The notes: generated by a model not told the origin, from the sequence alone. 37,616 nucleotides of DNA from JAUZQZ01 sp964492105 (GCA_964492105.1 CAZBJB010000006.1:1-37616), one strand, 5' to 3'. Numbered from the stretch's first letter, positions 7,570-16,308 are shown. Made by a program: numbers and translations.

Positions 7570-9159
7570 CTATGTACCAACAAAGTCCAATAGCTTTTCC
7601 AGCGTACCTTTTTCATCCGGCACATTGAGTTCGTATTCTTCTTCCGCACACTTTCCATAGACTTTGTCAAAACTGGACTTTTGCTTGATCAATGCGGCAA
7701 TAGAATCCGGTACATAATCATCGTTTTCACGGTTGTTGATGGGTTTCAGGTAAGCTACAGAAAGCGAACGAGGCTGCTGATCTCCCTTTTCCGCCAGTAC
7801 ATAGGATGCATAGGCACGCGACCCGAAGCTGTTCTGTTTGCCAGATGGCGCAACCTTGACCGCCGCTTCCGTCAGGGCACGAATAGCCTTACCTGCCAGA
7901 TTTTCAGCATCTTCATCACCGCCAAGGTTTTCGATCAATTGCTTCCTGTTGATACAGACATAGGAATAAAACAATCCTGCTGCAAAGCCGGTTTCACCAA
8001 TATGGGCTGCGCCAGCGTCATTCCTGTACTGGTTAAGATCATCCACTGCTGTGAAGTAATCATCTTCGATCACGACGGGATGTACGCTGATCGCGTGAGC
8101 AACTTGGCAGGCTGCCTCCATTTTGTAATCAATAGAGTCAGCCAACATTCTTCCAAATAAAGCTATATCGGCATTTGTATGCTCGTTGGTCAAAATATCC
8201 TTCTTTGAAATTGAACCCGGAGAAACAACAAGCTTTAGACGAAGGGTATTACCTTCCGATGTATAATCATCATCTTCAGAAGACCTGACTTCTTCTACCC
8301 ATATCTCAACCTGATCTTCCCAGCCCTCACAGAGCTGTATTGGATCCTTGTGTTTCAGTTCGCCATATTCCACTTCCTTGGCTGTTTTACCGGACCTCAA
8401 TGCGCCGCCAAGCTTTAAGGCTTTAAGAATATCTTTGGTTTGTTTTGTGTACTCCTTTGCAAAAAACAGTTCTAATTGATCCTCGGGAACGGGAGTGTCT
8501 CCTGCTATATCAGGCAACCAATCGGAAGCACGCTTGGTCATTTTGTCTATATCAAAAGTACTTTTATCTTCTTGAGTTTGATACTCCTTTCCTTTGATAA
8601 TGTCCTTGATTCCAGTCGCCCCGTTCCAATCATCACGCAACATTGCCATCTCATGATCACCTTTCAGAAGCGTAATCAATGCTGCAACTGACGGAGCAAT
8701 ATCAGATGACAGCGCTTTGAATAGTTTTACGCCAAAGGCATTAGAGTCCACGGTTGAGCTACCCAAACCATTCTTGAATCCGTCGATAACTTTATCAATA
8801 TTTGCTCTCTCGGTCTGGGACACAAATACCAAGGTATCCAGAACCAATGAATCGCCTTTCAGCGACCCAAATACTTTTGCAATATTCTTGGCAATGGTCG
8901 TACGATTTTTTTTGGTAAGCGCTGGAAACTTTGATAGTTTCTCAAACGCCTCAACGCCAACCATTTTAGTGCGCACGCCTTTATCTATGGCATCTTCAAA
9001 GATTTGCGATGTCCGCCACGTGCGCTTTAGGCACTGCGAAGAAACACGCAAGCGTTCATAACCGCCCATCCTTGCAGTTTTCGGCCTCCCCTGATCATCG
9101 CGGTTCAGGTTTGCAGGCGGGTATGCGGTCAATATGTGTAATTGAATAAAACGGCTCAT
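7570..9159 (-). CDS. cas7: Cas7e (CasC/Cse4), enlarged Cascade backbone subunit
   Basis: Cas7e polymerises along the crRNA and forms the Cascade backbone (six copies in E. coli). The N-terminus SRFIQLHILTAYPPANLNRDD and GGYERLRVSSQCLKRTWR, then ADIALFGRM, QVAHAISVHPV, DYFTAVDDL, AHIGETGFAAGLFYSYVCIN and the later NSFGSRAY segment are all family landmarks. Typical members are about 350-390 aa; this one is 529. The extra 150 or more residues lie before ADIALFGRM (at 331-339 here, near 160 in E. coli), roughly residues 135-330. They contain a WNGATGIKDIIKGKEYQ stretch and an acidic SSEDDDYTSE run. AAGGAG sits 7 bp before the ATG at 9159; an ATG three bases earlier (9162) overlaps the cse2 stop. 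The frame is uninterrupted. Confidence 0.94.
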   Translation of the reverse strand: MSRFIQLHILTAYPPANLNRDDQGRPKTARMGGYERLRVSSQCLKRTWRTSQIFEDAIDKGVRTKMVGVEAFEKLSKFPALTKKNRTTIAKNIAKVFGSLKGDSLVLDTLVFVSQTERANIDKVIDGFKNGLGSSTVDSNAFGVKLFKALSSDIAPSVAALITLLKGDHEMAMLRDDWNGATGIKDIIKGKEYQTQEDKSTFDIDKMTKRASDWLPDIAGDTPVPEDQLELFFAKEYTKQTKDILKALKLGGALRSGKTAKEVEYGELKHKDPIQLCEGWEDQVEIWVEEVRSSEDDDYTSEGNTLRLKLVVSPGSISKKDILTNEHTNADIALFGRMLADSIDYKMEAACQVAHAISVHPVVIEDDYFTAVDDLNQYRNDAGAAHIGETGFAAGLFYSYVCINRKQLIENLGGDEDAENLAGKAIRALTEAAVKVAPSGKQNSFGSRAYASYVLAEKGDQQPRSLSVAYLKPINNRENDDYVPDSIAALIKQKSSFDKVYGKCAEEEYELNVPDEKGTLEKLLDFVGT

Positions 9160-9746
9160 CATTTATCTCCTTTGCTTGGTTTATTATGGGTGATGAAATA
9201 GTCGCTTGCCCAGCGTACCGCCAGCCGATTTCCAGGCTCTCGATCCGCATTGTGATTAAATTCGGCATGCCAATGAATGATATCACTGGCCATGGAAGCA
9301 ATATTGACATGGCCATCAAGCAGTCGGATCACACGCAGCATCCGTCGATAGAATTCATCGGTGGTGCGGCTTTTCTGCAATTGCTGAAATCGCAGTTCAC
9401 TTACTGGCGGCTCGCCTTTGATCGGATAGGCGAGCAGTTCGGCAAACGAAGCGATATTCATGGGCCCGGATTTATCCCTGGGCTGGTATCCATCGCTTTT
9501 AATACATCTGTCTTCCTTGATATGCGAAACCAGCCCCGCCACCGCCGCTCTGGTCAGTATTCGCTTTTCTTCATGCCAGCTATCGGGCATCCACTGCAGA
9601 AAGTGGAAGAAGGCATTGGTCAGCAAGATATCTTCAGCCCGTTCCGCCCTGCGCAACCGCGCCCTGTCACCTCGGTTATCATCCAGCCATTCATGCCATC
9701 TCAATAATGTGGATTGCTCTCCATCATTCAGGAATCCATACTTCAT
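9159..9746 (-). CDS. casB: Cse2 (CasB), Cascade small subunit
   Basis: Cse2 forms a dimer along the Cascade belly and stabilises the R-loop. The 195-aa helical protein shows family features: LLRWHEWLDDNRGDRARLRRAERAEDIL near the N-terminus, and FRMLRVIRLLDG-type helices with the closing RWASDYFI segment. It is slightly longer than the E. coli subunit (160 aa). It overlaps cse1 upstream by 4 bp (ATGA) and cas7 downstream by 1-4 bp. Position between cse1 and cas7 supports the call as much as sequence does. Confidence 0.92.
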   Translation of the reverse strand: MKYGFLNDGEQSTLLRWHEWLDDNRGDRARLRRAERAEDILLTNAFFHFLQWMPDSWHEEKRILTRAAVAGLVSHIKEDRCIKSDGYQPRDKSGPMNIASFAELLAYPIKGEPPVSELRFQQLQKSRTTDEFYRRMLRVIRLLDGHVNIASMASDIIHWHAEFNHNADREPGNRLAVRWASDYFITHNKPSKGDK

Positions 9747-11446
9747 GGGTTTACCTCCCGCGGCATCTCGTAGTCATCAATGGATTTTAGCAATGGGTCT
9801 TTTCTGGAATGCAAGACTTTAAACAAATCGTTTCTAGCTTGAACCACACGCTTCATATCCGATCCGTCTATCGTCTCCTTTAGCGCATACTGATCAAAGT
9901 GTTGTTTACAGTAATTCCGTATAGCCTTGAGCCATGCCTTGAATGCATCCATAGGCTGCCCCTCAGTATTGCCATATTGTATAATCTCCTCCAGCAATGT
10001 AATAAAATGAGGCTCCAATGCTTCCCAGTATTCATAATCAATGTTTTTGTACGAGCTTAAGTGCCCTGCCTTGTTGATGGATTTGGTGATGTGGCTCCAG
10101 CTTTCCTTACCTTTACTGTCTCGCTGAGGTTTGAACCATGCGCGGATAAGGGCCATGCGAAAACGTTCAAACATCTTCTGCGCCAGTTGCAATGCATCGG
10201 TTGCATGAGCCTTTAGAGCATCCACATTGTCAGCAGAGACATGGAATGTTGGCATGCTTGATTCGTACCAACATCTGACATTGGCACTATCCGCATCATA
10301 GCCAAAACACCAAAGTTTGGTCTTGATACCTAACTCGGGTTTATTATCGTAAAAATCTTGCACAACCAACGCACGACCCCAGCGCATTGTCTTTTCATCT
10401 TCGTCTGTATATTCATCATAATTTAGCGACACCCACTGCCTTAGTCCCTGCCCCGCATTTCTACCATCAACTGGCTTTGGAAACCTATTTTTTCCCGTTC
10501 TGGTATGAGGTGAAAGGGGGTGAACCCATCCGTTGGTGTAATACACGCCATCTGTTACCCGTTTATATTTTGATACGCCACAATCAATTCGTTCGCCTGT
10601 CAAATCACAACAAGCATCAGGTGCTGTAGGTTCAAATCTCAAGTGAATTCGTCTAGGCATGGGCCAGTAGTGCTGCAATGGATTAGCATCTTGAGGTGAG
10701 GTGGACGGCTTTTTACCCGGACTGATGCGCGTAATTCCCATCCAGGGAAAGATATCAGCCATATCCTTTTTACTCCAATCGCCCTGGATCAGACTACCTT
10801 GTTCCTTGCTAATCACATTCAGCCACAGATGATGCCAAAGTGGAATATTCTGGTCATCCGGGATAAGTAGCGTCGTCAATGGTGCGTTTCCTCGTAAACC
10901 GATGCGGTGCTTTCCCCACGCAAGCACGCCGCTGGTTTGAACATTGAATAATGCAAGTGCTGCCCAGTAAGGAGAAACCACCTTTATTCGCCCGGACTTG
11001 GTGAATAAATCCTTGTTCTTTTTTCGAGTATTTTCGCTTAATTCACCCCCGATCAAATCTTCAATGGGACACCACTCTACACCGTCAAACATTTTCTTCT
11101 TATCGGGGTGACGCGTGTTTGGATGTTCCTGCATAAATGCAGGACCATCCGGATTGTAGAGTTCAAATGCTTTATTCACTTGCTCTTGCTCAAATTTGGT
11201 TTTCAGTTCATCAACATCGGGCATATATTTCCAATATTTCAACCACTCGTCTTCATTAGGCGCAAAGCATGTTTGCAGCAGACCAATCAAGAATTGATAC
11301 AAGGCCCCCTGAAAATCAGGGCGTGGCACGCGCATTTCAACCACCGGGTTCTCTTGCTCTACAACTTGGTGAGGTGCAATGGTATCCGGTTTTCCATCCT
11401 GACGTCTTACAGGAATCCATGCATCGGTAATCAGATTGAACTTCAT
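9743..11446 (-). CDS. casA: Cse1 (CasA/Cas8e), Cascade large subunit
   Basis: Cse1 recognises the PAM and recruits Cas3. The 567-aa product begins FNLITDAWIPVRRQDG, the standard Cse1 opening, and contains the early FQGALYQFLIGLLQT helix, a PFMQ-like segment (here PAFMQEHP), and a long C-terminal helical bundle. It is somewhat longer than E. coli CasA (502 aa). The start overlaps the cas3 stop by 4 bp and the stop overlaps cse2 by 4 bp. I did not assign individual PAM-contacting residues, because this subunit diverges too much for that by eye. Confidence 0.94.
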   Translation of the reverse strand: MKFNLITDAWIPVRRQDGKPDTIAPHQVVEQENPVVEMRVPRPDFQGALYQFLIGLLQTCFAPNEDEWLKYWKYMPDVDELKTKFEQEQVNKAFELYNPDGPAFMQEHPNTRHPDKKKMFDGVEWCPIEDLIGGELSENTRKKNKDLFTKSGRIKVVSPYWAALALFNVQTSGVLAWGKHRIGLRGNAPLTTLLIPDDQNIPLWHHLWLNVISKEQGSLIQGDWSKKDMADIFPWMGITRISPGKKPSTSPQDANPLQHYWPMPRRIHLRFEPTAPDACCDLTGERIDCGVSKYKRVTDGVYYTNGWVHPLSPHTRTGKNRFPKPVDGRNAGQGLRQWVSLNYDEYTDEDEKTMRWGRALVVQDFYDNKPELGIKTKLWCFGYDADSANVRCWYESSMPTFHVSADNVDALKAHATDALQLAQKMFERFRMALIRAWFKPQRDSKGKESWSHITKSINKAGHLSSYKNIDYEYWEALEPHFITLLEEIIQYGNTEGQPMDAFKAWLKAIRNYCKQHFDQYALKETIDGSDMKRVVQARNDLFKVLHSRKDPLLKSIDDYEMPREVNP

Positions 11447-14238
11447 GGTTGCTCCCCTTGGCCGCTATGCCAGCCGTGGTTGGCATCGTAAAAACGGGCT
11501 GTCACATTCGTGATCGGAAACACCTCCAGCCAGCGCAGTTCCTTTTCCTTTGCTTTCAATCCATCAATCATGGCCTGCATCTCATCAGAAATATACTGCC
11601 TTGCATTGGTCCACTCCCACTGCGGAACAGTGACCACACTCAAAGCCCATGCATGATGTGGAACCTTTGCATATGGCTGTAGCCTGCCCTGTTCCAGACG
11701 CACCAAGACAACGGAAATAGTTTCCTGTTCGCTCAACCGCGTCGGAATTCGCGTTTCCTCATCCCAGTCACCACTGGAACGTGTATAGCCCGCATCCAGT
11801 TTCAAGGCGTTAAAATTCCCCATGCTGCATTGAATCATATGTTTTACTTCCGCATCAGTGGATGCATCCAACAATGCTTTCGGCACCCTTCCTTCATCTG
11901 CGGGGGCATAGACACCCTCAATCAGGGCTCTGGCATCATCCGGCATGGTAAATCGACCCTGCAAGTCATACATCAAAAGCCTTGCACCCAGCCAGAGCTG
12001 GCCGATATGTGGATACACGGACTGAGTCCCCGACTGATGGGTTTTCAGCCAGTTTTCGTCCACATCATCTGTAGGATCAGGGGTAAACAGATGAAGCACG
12101 GGCTCCCCGCGCTGATCACCCACTCCCTGCGTATCCAGCCGCTTACCACGAGCGTCGCGGATATGGCGATGCAACCGGCCAGCGCGCTGGATCAGCAGGT
12201 CAATGGGAGCAAGATCGGTGATCATCACATCGAAATCCAAATCCAGCGACTGCTCCACCACCTGCGTGGCAATCAGCACATGACCTGAACGCTGTTCATG
12301 GCCTGACTTTTTGCCGAATCGCGCCAGCGCATCTTTCTCAATGCGCTGGCGATCCAACATAGCAAAACGACTGTGGAACAAATGCAGGTGATCGATATCC
12401 AGCCACGCCGATAAATCTAGATAACTTTGGCGTGCTGCCTTGACGGTATTGCGCAGCCAGCATACGCATTGCCCCTGTGCGGTGGCCTGCCTGATCCGTT
12501 CAAAGATGGCCTGCTCCGCATCCAATCGCTGCACGGATACAGTGCGTTGCACTTCTGCACGAGTTTTCACCACCTGCTCAATCGCGGTTATCGGTGGCGT
12601 GTGTGTCGCCAATGGGAAGCCTATTTCTGCGCTGAGCTGCGGCGCATCCCTGTCCAAGCCCCTATGGAAGGCCGCCACCAGCTTTTCACGCATCGCCTGC
12701 GGCAATGTGGCAGACAACAGAATGACACTGCCGCCTTGGCGGGCATGCATCTCCAGTAAATTATCCAGCAACACTTGCATGTAGCTGTCGTAGGCATGCA
12801 CCTCATCCACCAGCAAAACCTTGCGGGCAAGTCCCAGCAGGCGCAGCGACTGATGGCGAGCAGGCAACACGCCAAGCAAAGCCTGATCCAATGTGCCGAC
12901 ACCGACATCCGCCAGCAGCGCTTTTTTACGATTATCTGCAATCCAGGCATTGCAGTATATAGACGCACTATCCTCCTGCTTACCATAACCAGCATCCTCA
13001 CACTGCTGCACTATGGCAACGGACTGCCGGAACGCATCGGACAACTCGCGGGCACCGTGCGCCAGCACCAATGATGGTTGCGCATGCGCATCGAACAAAC
13101 GGCGATAAACCTTACCCAGCCGCTCATACATCGCGTTGGCCGTGGCCATGGTCGGCAATGCCACATACAATCCATCAGCCAGACCCGCATCCAATAAACG
13201 GTGTGTAAGCGTCAGCGCGGCTTCGGTTTTCCCCGCACCTGTTACATCCTCCAGAATAAACAACTGAGGTTCATCTGCCAAAGGTTCATCCATGGCGTAC
13301 TGTTGAAGTGGGGTTGCTTGCTTGATGATAGCCGGGAATAGTGAATAAACGTCCCCAAATGCGCTTGCCTGTGGCGCAGCAGGCAGGGTTTGCAGAACCT
13401 TATTAGCTGAAGGCAGCGCATGCTTTTCCCAATAGTCAACCAACGACATCGGCCGCTTTACATATTTGAAAAATGTTTGATTGGAACCCAGCCAGTCCGC
13501 CAGCACCGCAACACCAGCCAACCGCCATGATACTGTTTTTAAATGCTTCTTAATCGCATTCTGTTGAAGCGGTGAAACATCAAAGTCTTCTAGCAGAAGC
13601 GAAACAATGTCCCGGACAAACATGATTGAGGCATCCCGATCTTCCTTCATAAACGTATTTTGAAGTCGTCCGCCCGATTTCTTTGGGGGCTGTCCGTGGT
13701 GGCCAGTCACAATCTCTATCCATGACCCAATGTTTTCAATCCATGCATATTCCAATTTCAATCCGGATAGCAGGTGCTTTTTCCACAACAGGAATCCGAG
13801 CGAATCATGTCGCTCCGTATAAGGCATTTTGGGATTCTTTGTTACCAGCACATCCGACATTCCGTACCGCAAACCTTGGAATGCTCGTGAAAACTTGCCA
13901 ATGTCATGTAGGGCAAGGCAACAGGTGAAAAAACGCTGTAGCCATTCGGCCTGAACACCAATTTTTCCAGACAGGTGCTGACCAAGCTGTGTGTCTGGGT
14001 TAAGCAGCAACCATCCAACAGCCGCCACATCCAAACAGTGATACGGCAGTAGATGATAGGCAGCATAATCGCTTCCTTTGGGAGCCTTCTTCCATCCATG
14101 TTGTCTGACTCGCCTGTGAAGCTCTTCAACAGTTATGTCATGCTGGACAGCGATGTCTTCGTCCCTGTCATCTGATGTGCAGTAGTCTACTTCCAGCTTG
14201 GTTCTGGCTTTGCCCCAATAGCGGTAATAGCTATCCAT
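11443..14238 (-). CDS. cas3: Cas3 HD nuclease-helicase, type I-E
   Basis: Cas3 is recruited to the R-loop, then nicks and unwinds target DNA. The 931-aa product has an N-terminal HD nuclease domain (H67 in YHCLD, H111-D112 in ALHDIGKF, H180-H181 in TGHHGQP). The superfamily 2 helicase follows: Walker A VTGAGKT (332-338), DEVH (478-481), SATLP (509-513), and a motif VI-like QRAGRLHRH. Length suits the family (E. coli 888). The start MDSYYRYWGKAR is the usual I-E opening. Cas3 is the first gene of the run here and is followed by cse1 with a 4-bp overlap. The ATG overlaps the end of a 20-codon upstream ORF that has the better ribosome site. Confidence 0.97.
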   Translation of the reverse strand: MDSYYRYWGKARTKLEVDYCTSDDRDEDIAVQHDITVEELHRRVRQHGWKKAPKGSDYAAYHLLPYHCLDVAAVGWLLLNPDTQLGQHLSGKIGVQAEWLQRFFTCCLALHDIGKFSRAFQGLRYGMSDVLVTKNPKMPYTERHDSLGFLLWKKHLLSGLKLEYAWIENIGSWIEIVTGHHGQPPKKSGGRLQNTFMKEDRDASIMFVRDIVSLLLEDFDVSPLQQNAIKKHLKTVSWRLAGVAVLADWLGSNQTFFKYVKRPMSLVDYWEKHALPSANKVLQTLPAAPQASAFGDVYSLFPAIIKQATPLQQYAMDEPLADEPQLFILEDVTGAGKTEAALTLTHRLLDAGLADGLYVALPTMATANAMYERLGKVYRRLFDAHAQPSLVLAHGARELSDAFRQSVAIVQQCEDAGYGKQEDSASIYCNAWIADNRKKALLADVGVGTLDQALLGVLPARHQSLRLLGLARKVLLVDEVHAYDSYMQVLLDNLLEMHARQGGSVILLSATLPQAMREKLVAAFHRGLDRDAPQLSAEIGFPLATHTPPITAIEQVVKTRAEVQRTVSVQRLDAEQAIFERIRQATAQGQCVCWLRNTVKAARQSYLDLSAWLDIDHLHLFHSRFAMLDRQRIEKDALARFGKKSGHEQRSGHVLIATQVVEQSLDLDFDVMITDLAPIDLLIQRAGRLHRHIRDARGKRLDTQGVGDQRGEPVLHLFTPDPTDDVDENWLKTHQSGTQSVYPHIGQLWLGARLLMYDLQGRFTMPDDARALIEGVYAPADEGRVPKALLDASTDAEVKHMIQCSMGNFNALKLDAGYTRSSGDWDEETRIPTRLSEQETISVVLVRLEQGRLQPYAKVPHHAWALSVVTVPQWEWTNARQYISDEMQAMIDGLKAKEKELRWLEVFPITNVTARFYDANHGWHSGQGEQP

Positions 14239-14293
14239 TCAGCGTTCCATCGAAGCAAAATGCATTCACTTCATTCCCTGCAAATGCTTCCAT
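14231..14293 (-). CDS. possible 20-aa leader peptide overlapping the cas3 start
   Basis: An ATG at 14293 is preceded by GGAGG at 8-bp spacing, by far the best ribosome site upstream of cas3. It opens a 20-codon frame (starting MEAFAGNEV) whose TAG stop lies inside the cas3 start region, 8 bp past the cas3 ATG. The cas3 ATG has no clear Shine-Dalgarno of its own, so re-initiation or coupling from this short frame is plausible. The peptide resembles nothing I know. Whether it is translated is inference. Confidence 0.4.
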   Translation of the reverse strand: MEAFAGNEVNAFCFDGTLNG

Positions 14294-14329
14294 GCCTCAC
14301 TCCTCCCTCGGGCCGATCCCAATCTTCAC

Positions 14330-14425
14330 TCAGCGTTGCAGTCTCTGGACTGTGGCCAGAACAGTCTTGTATCCCCAGCAAGACTTACCGCGAAAGCTGC
14401 GATTTTCCAGCACTTTCTCCTCCAT
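14330..14425 (-). CDS. 31-codon ORF coupled to the ATPase fragment (uncertain)
   Basis: The ATG at 14425 shares its A with the TGA of the upstream ATPase fragment (TGATG). The frame runs 31 codons with a basic product containing the stretch GKSCWGYKTVLATVQ. I recognise no family. It may be a decayed remnant. No convincing sigma-70 promoter for cas3 is visible in 14294-14424. Confidence 0.2.
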   Translation of the reverse strand: MEEKVLENRSFRGKSCWGYKTVLATVQRLQR

Positions 14426-15081
14426 CAAAAAGATAGGGAAACCAGATATTGCTCAAGACACGGATCGGTCAGGCGGTACGCCTTCATTTTATCGACGTAT
14501 ATCAGGTCACGGTCAAGCAAAAATCGGATCACGCGCTGCACACTGCTATTGGAAAGATTGATCCGGGCCAGGAAATCTTTGGCATAAGGGCGATCTGTCG
14601 GTGTGATCGCAAGCGCGTTGAGAACGGCTCTCTGGTTCGGCTTCAGCGTGGCAATGTCTTTGGCAATTCTGCCACCCTCCTGCTCACAGATATCTTTCCA
14701 CGCAGATTCCGCAGTTTCACATGCGGGCGCTTCCGCGTATCGCCATAAGCGGGAACACAAGGCATTGACATAGTACGGATGCCTTTTGGAAAGCTGCAGG
14801 ATAATTGAGACCACATCATCGGGCAGTTCAGCGTTCCACTGGCCCAGTGCGGCTTTTTTCAGAAAGGACGCGTATTTACTTTCCTCGATTCTATCCAATG
14901 TGATTTTTTCACAGAGATGGAAAAACGGGCGAACCTTATCCTCAAACATCAGGGTAAGCATGGCTCTGTTTGAACCGGTAAATATCAGACACAGTTCTTC
15001 GGTAATCATGTCGATCGCTCGCGGTTTCACCGTAAGCTTTACTCTTGGTTCGGCGATGCCGATTGACCATTCAGGATTCAT
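14425..15081 (-). pseudogene. AAA/archaeal-type ATPase, N-terminally truncated
   Basis: The 218-aa frame matches the C-terminal half of AAA-type ATPases of the ATPase_2 (archaeal ATPase) kind. It has a sensor-1-like LIFTGSNRAMLTLMFEDKVRPFF (around residues 32-54), a lid domain ending in KRHPYYVNALCSRLW, and a C-terminal winged helix (LNLSNSSVQRVIRFLLDRDLIYVD...YRLTDPCLEQYL). The N-terminal part with Walker A and Walker B is missing. Immediately upstream another frame reads ELAIHAMQKFFEE, possibly the frameshifted continuation, and beyond it lies an IS200-type fragment. So the gene was cut by mobile DNA and is most likely dead. Confidence 0.7.
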
Positions 15082-15123
15082 TCTTCGAAAAATTTTTGCA
15101 TGGCATGAATAGCAAGTTCATGT

Positions 15124-15261
15124 CTGGGCAGCATTTTTCAAAGTTATTTTGCAGAGACGATCGGCAATGCAGATGAAGAAACGATCAGGAAGTATGTTCA
15201 AGGGCAATTGCTTGTGCCGGATGGCAGGGAAGACCATGCGAAACAGCTGGGTTTGTTTTGA
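15124..15261 (+). mobile_element. IS200/IS605-type TnpA C-terminal fragment (copy 1)
   Basis: In one frame this reads QSYFAETIGNADEETIRKYV and then a glutamine-rich tail ending KQLGLF and TGA. This matches the C-terminus of Y1 transposases of the IS200/IS605 family, including the catalytic tyrosine of the SYF segment. Only about 45 codons remain, with no start and no N-terminal HUH motif. A second, differently truncated copy with the same core is at 16201-16308 on the same strand. Confidence 0.75.
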
Positions 15262-15288
15262 AAACCCGATCGCTTGCGGCCGAGTTTT

Positions 15289-15630
15289 TTATTGCGGAAT
15301 ACTGCCCATCAATCGCAATAATGCCAGGATTGTGCCTATTGAGCCGATTACCCACAGGGTTTGCCGGTGGATTGCCTGGGTAAGGCGCCGTTCCACCTGC
15401 TTGATCTCTTTCCCCAGCGAACCTTCCACCTGCTTGATTTCAAGACGGACGCCTTGTATCTCCTTCTGAAGGCGTAACTCCGTTTCCCGCGCCCGGGCTG
15501 TGGTGACGACCTGTTGCAGATTGGGATAGCGTTCCTCAAATTACTCAAAGGCATCAGCAATGAGGCGGGCTCGTTCGTCGTTGGTGGTGGCCTGGCGCAG
15601 TTTGTCGTATAATTTCAGTGCAATGCTCAT
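15289..15630 (-). pseudogene. coiled-coil protein with C-terminal membrane helix (DUF1640-like), broken by one stop codon
   Basis: Translating from the ATG at 15630 gives MSIALKLYDKLRQATTNDER and on to DAFE, then a TAA at 15543-15541. The same frame continues for 84 codons: a heptad-patterned coiled coil with a duplicated EIKQVE motif, then a hydrophobic helix (LWVIGSIGTILALLRLMG), ending in TAA. The design is that of short coiled-coil membrane proteins of the DUF1640 type. Expected family sequence at the break would be glutamate, so GAA or GAG to TAA is the simplest lesion. An adjacent tyrosine-recombinase remnant and IS fragments fit a decaying island. Confidence 0.7.
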
Positions 15631-15661
15631 ATTCGCATCATGGATGGGAGGCATCTTATAG

Positions 15662-15940
15662 TCAACGCCCCAATCCCTCGAACCGTTTGGCGTTGGTCTG
15701 AGTATAACGAACAGTATTCTGAATATTTTTGTGGGCTAGATACTCCTGAATCAAACGGGTATCACAGCCCCGGTCAGCCAGATAGTAGCCACAGGAATCC
15801 TTGAGTATGCGAGGATGAACCTTAACCTCTATGGATGCCTTTTCTCCAGCCTCTCTGAATATCCGCCATGCGGCCTGCCTCGTGATCGGCGTACCCTTTT
15901 CTGACACGAAAAGAAATTCAGAGTTGGGGGAGGCTCTGTA
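15662..15940 (-). pseudogene. tyrosine recombinase C-terminal fragment, catalytic motif degenerate
   Basis: About 90 residues match the C-terminal catalytic part of short FimB-like tyrosine recombinases: FLFVSEKGTPITRQAAWRIF, HPRILKDSCGYYLADRG, DTRLIQEYLAHKNIQNTVRYT and a closing FEGLGR. The nucleophile tyrosine (in TVRYT) is present. The active-site motif normally HPHMLRH reads HPRILKD, so the histidine, the arginine and the final histidine are all replaced. The N-terminal part with the first catalytic arginine is absent. Instead the frame is joined to IS21-type transposase sequence. It is almost certainly inactive. Confidence 0.8.
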
Positions 15941-16118
15941 TGCACCCAATTCAGGCTGACTCGGGGATGAATCCGAGCGTGTATACTCCAGCTCAGTAAC
16001 ATCCGTGCGAATGCTTTTTCGCACCGTATTACGGGATAGACCTCGATCCCGTACAATCCAGCTTTAGGCTCTTGCCATGGACATGATAATCACGCCTCAC
16101 TTTGGCTATCGTTTCCAC
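15935..16118 (-). pseudogene. IS21-type istA N-terminal fragment, frameshifted
   Basis: A GTG at 16118 with AAGGAG upstream opens METIAKVRRDYHVHGKSLK. After an extra base the next frame continues IVRDRGLSRNTVRKSIRTDV and TELEYTR...PELGAY, the typical IstA N-terminal helix-turn-helix and linker. The match ends around 15940, where the frame becomes a tyrosine recombinase. Upstream, the minus strand has TGTAAAATTGATCCCCC from 16189, which looks like an IS21-family terminus. So about 250 bp of one IS21 end survive; istB and the rest of istA are gone. Confidence 0.75.
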
Positions 16119-16200
16119 GATTAACACTCCTTATTGACCTCCGGCAATTTGCTATCTGCCGGGCACTCTGGAGGGGGATCAATTTTACACGCTGTTTAAC

Positions 16201-16308
16201 ACTGAGATGAAGAAGATGTATTCTTGGGGAGGGAAACTCTGGCCGCAAAGTTATTTTGTAGAGATGATAGGCAACGCGGATGAAGAAATGATCAGGAGTA
16301 ACTCTTGA
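16201..16308 (+). mobile_element. IS200/IS605-type TnpA fragment (copy 2)
   Basis: The frame reads MKKMYSWGGKLWPQSYFVEM and then IGNADEEMIRSNS before TGA. This covers the catalytic-tyrosine region of IS200-type TnpA and shares its core with copy 1, but it ends early. It starts a few bases from the IS21-like terminus at 16189, which suggests that the IS21 element inserted into an older tnpA copy. A 13-bp inverted repeat begins at its stop codon. Confidence 0.7.
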
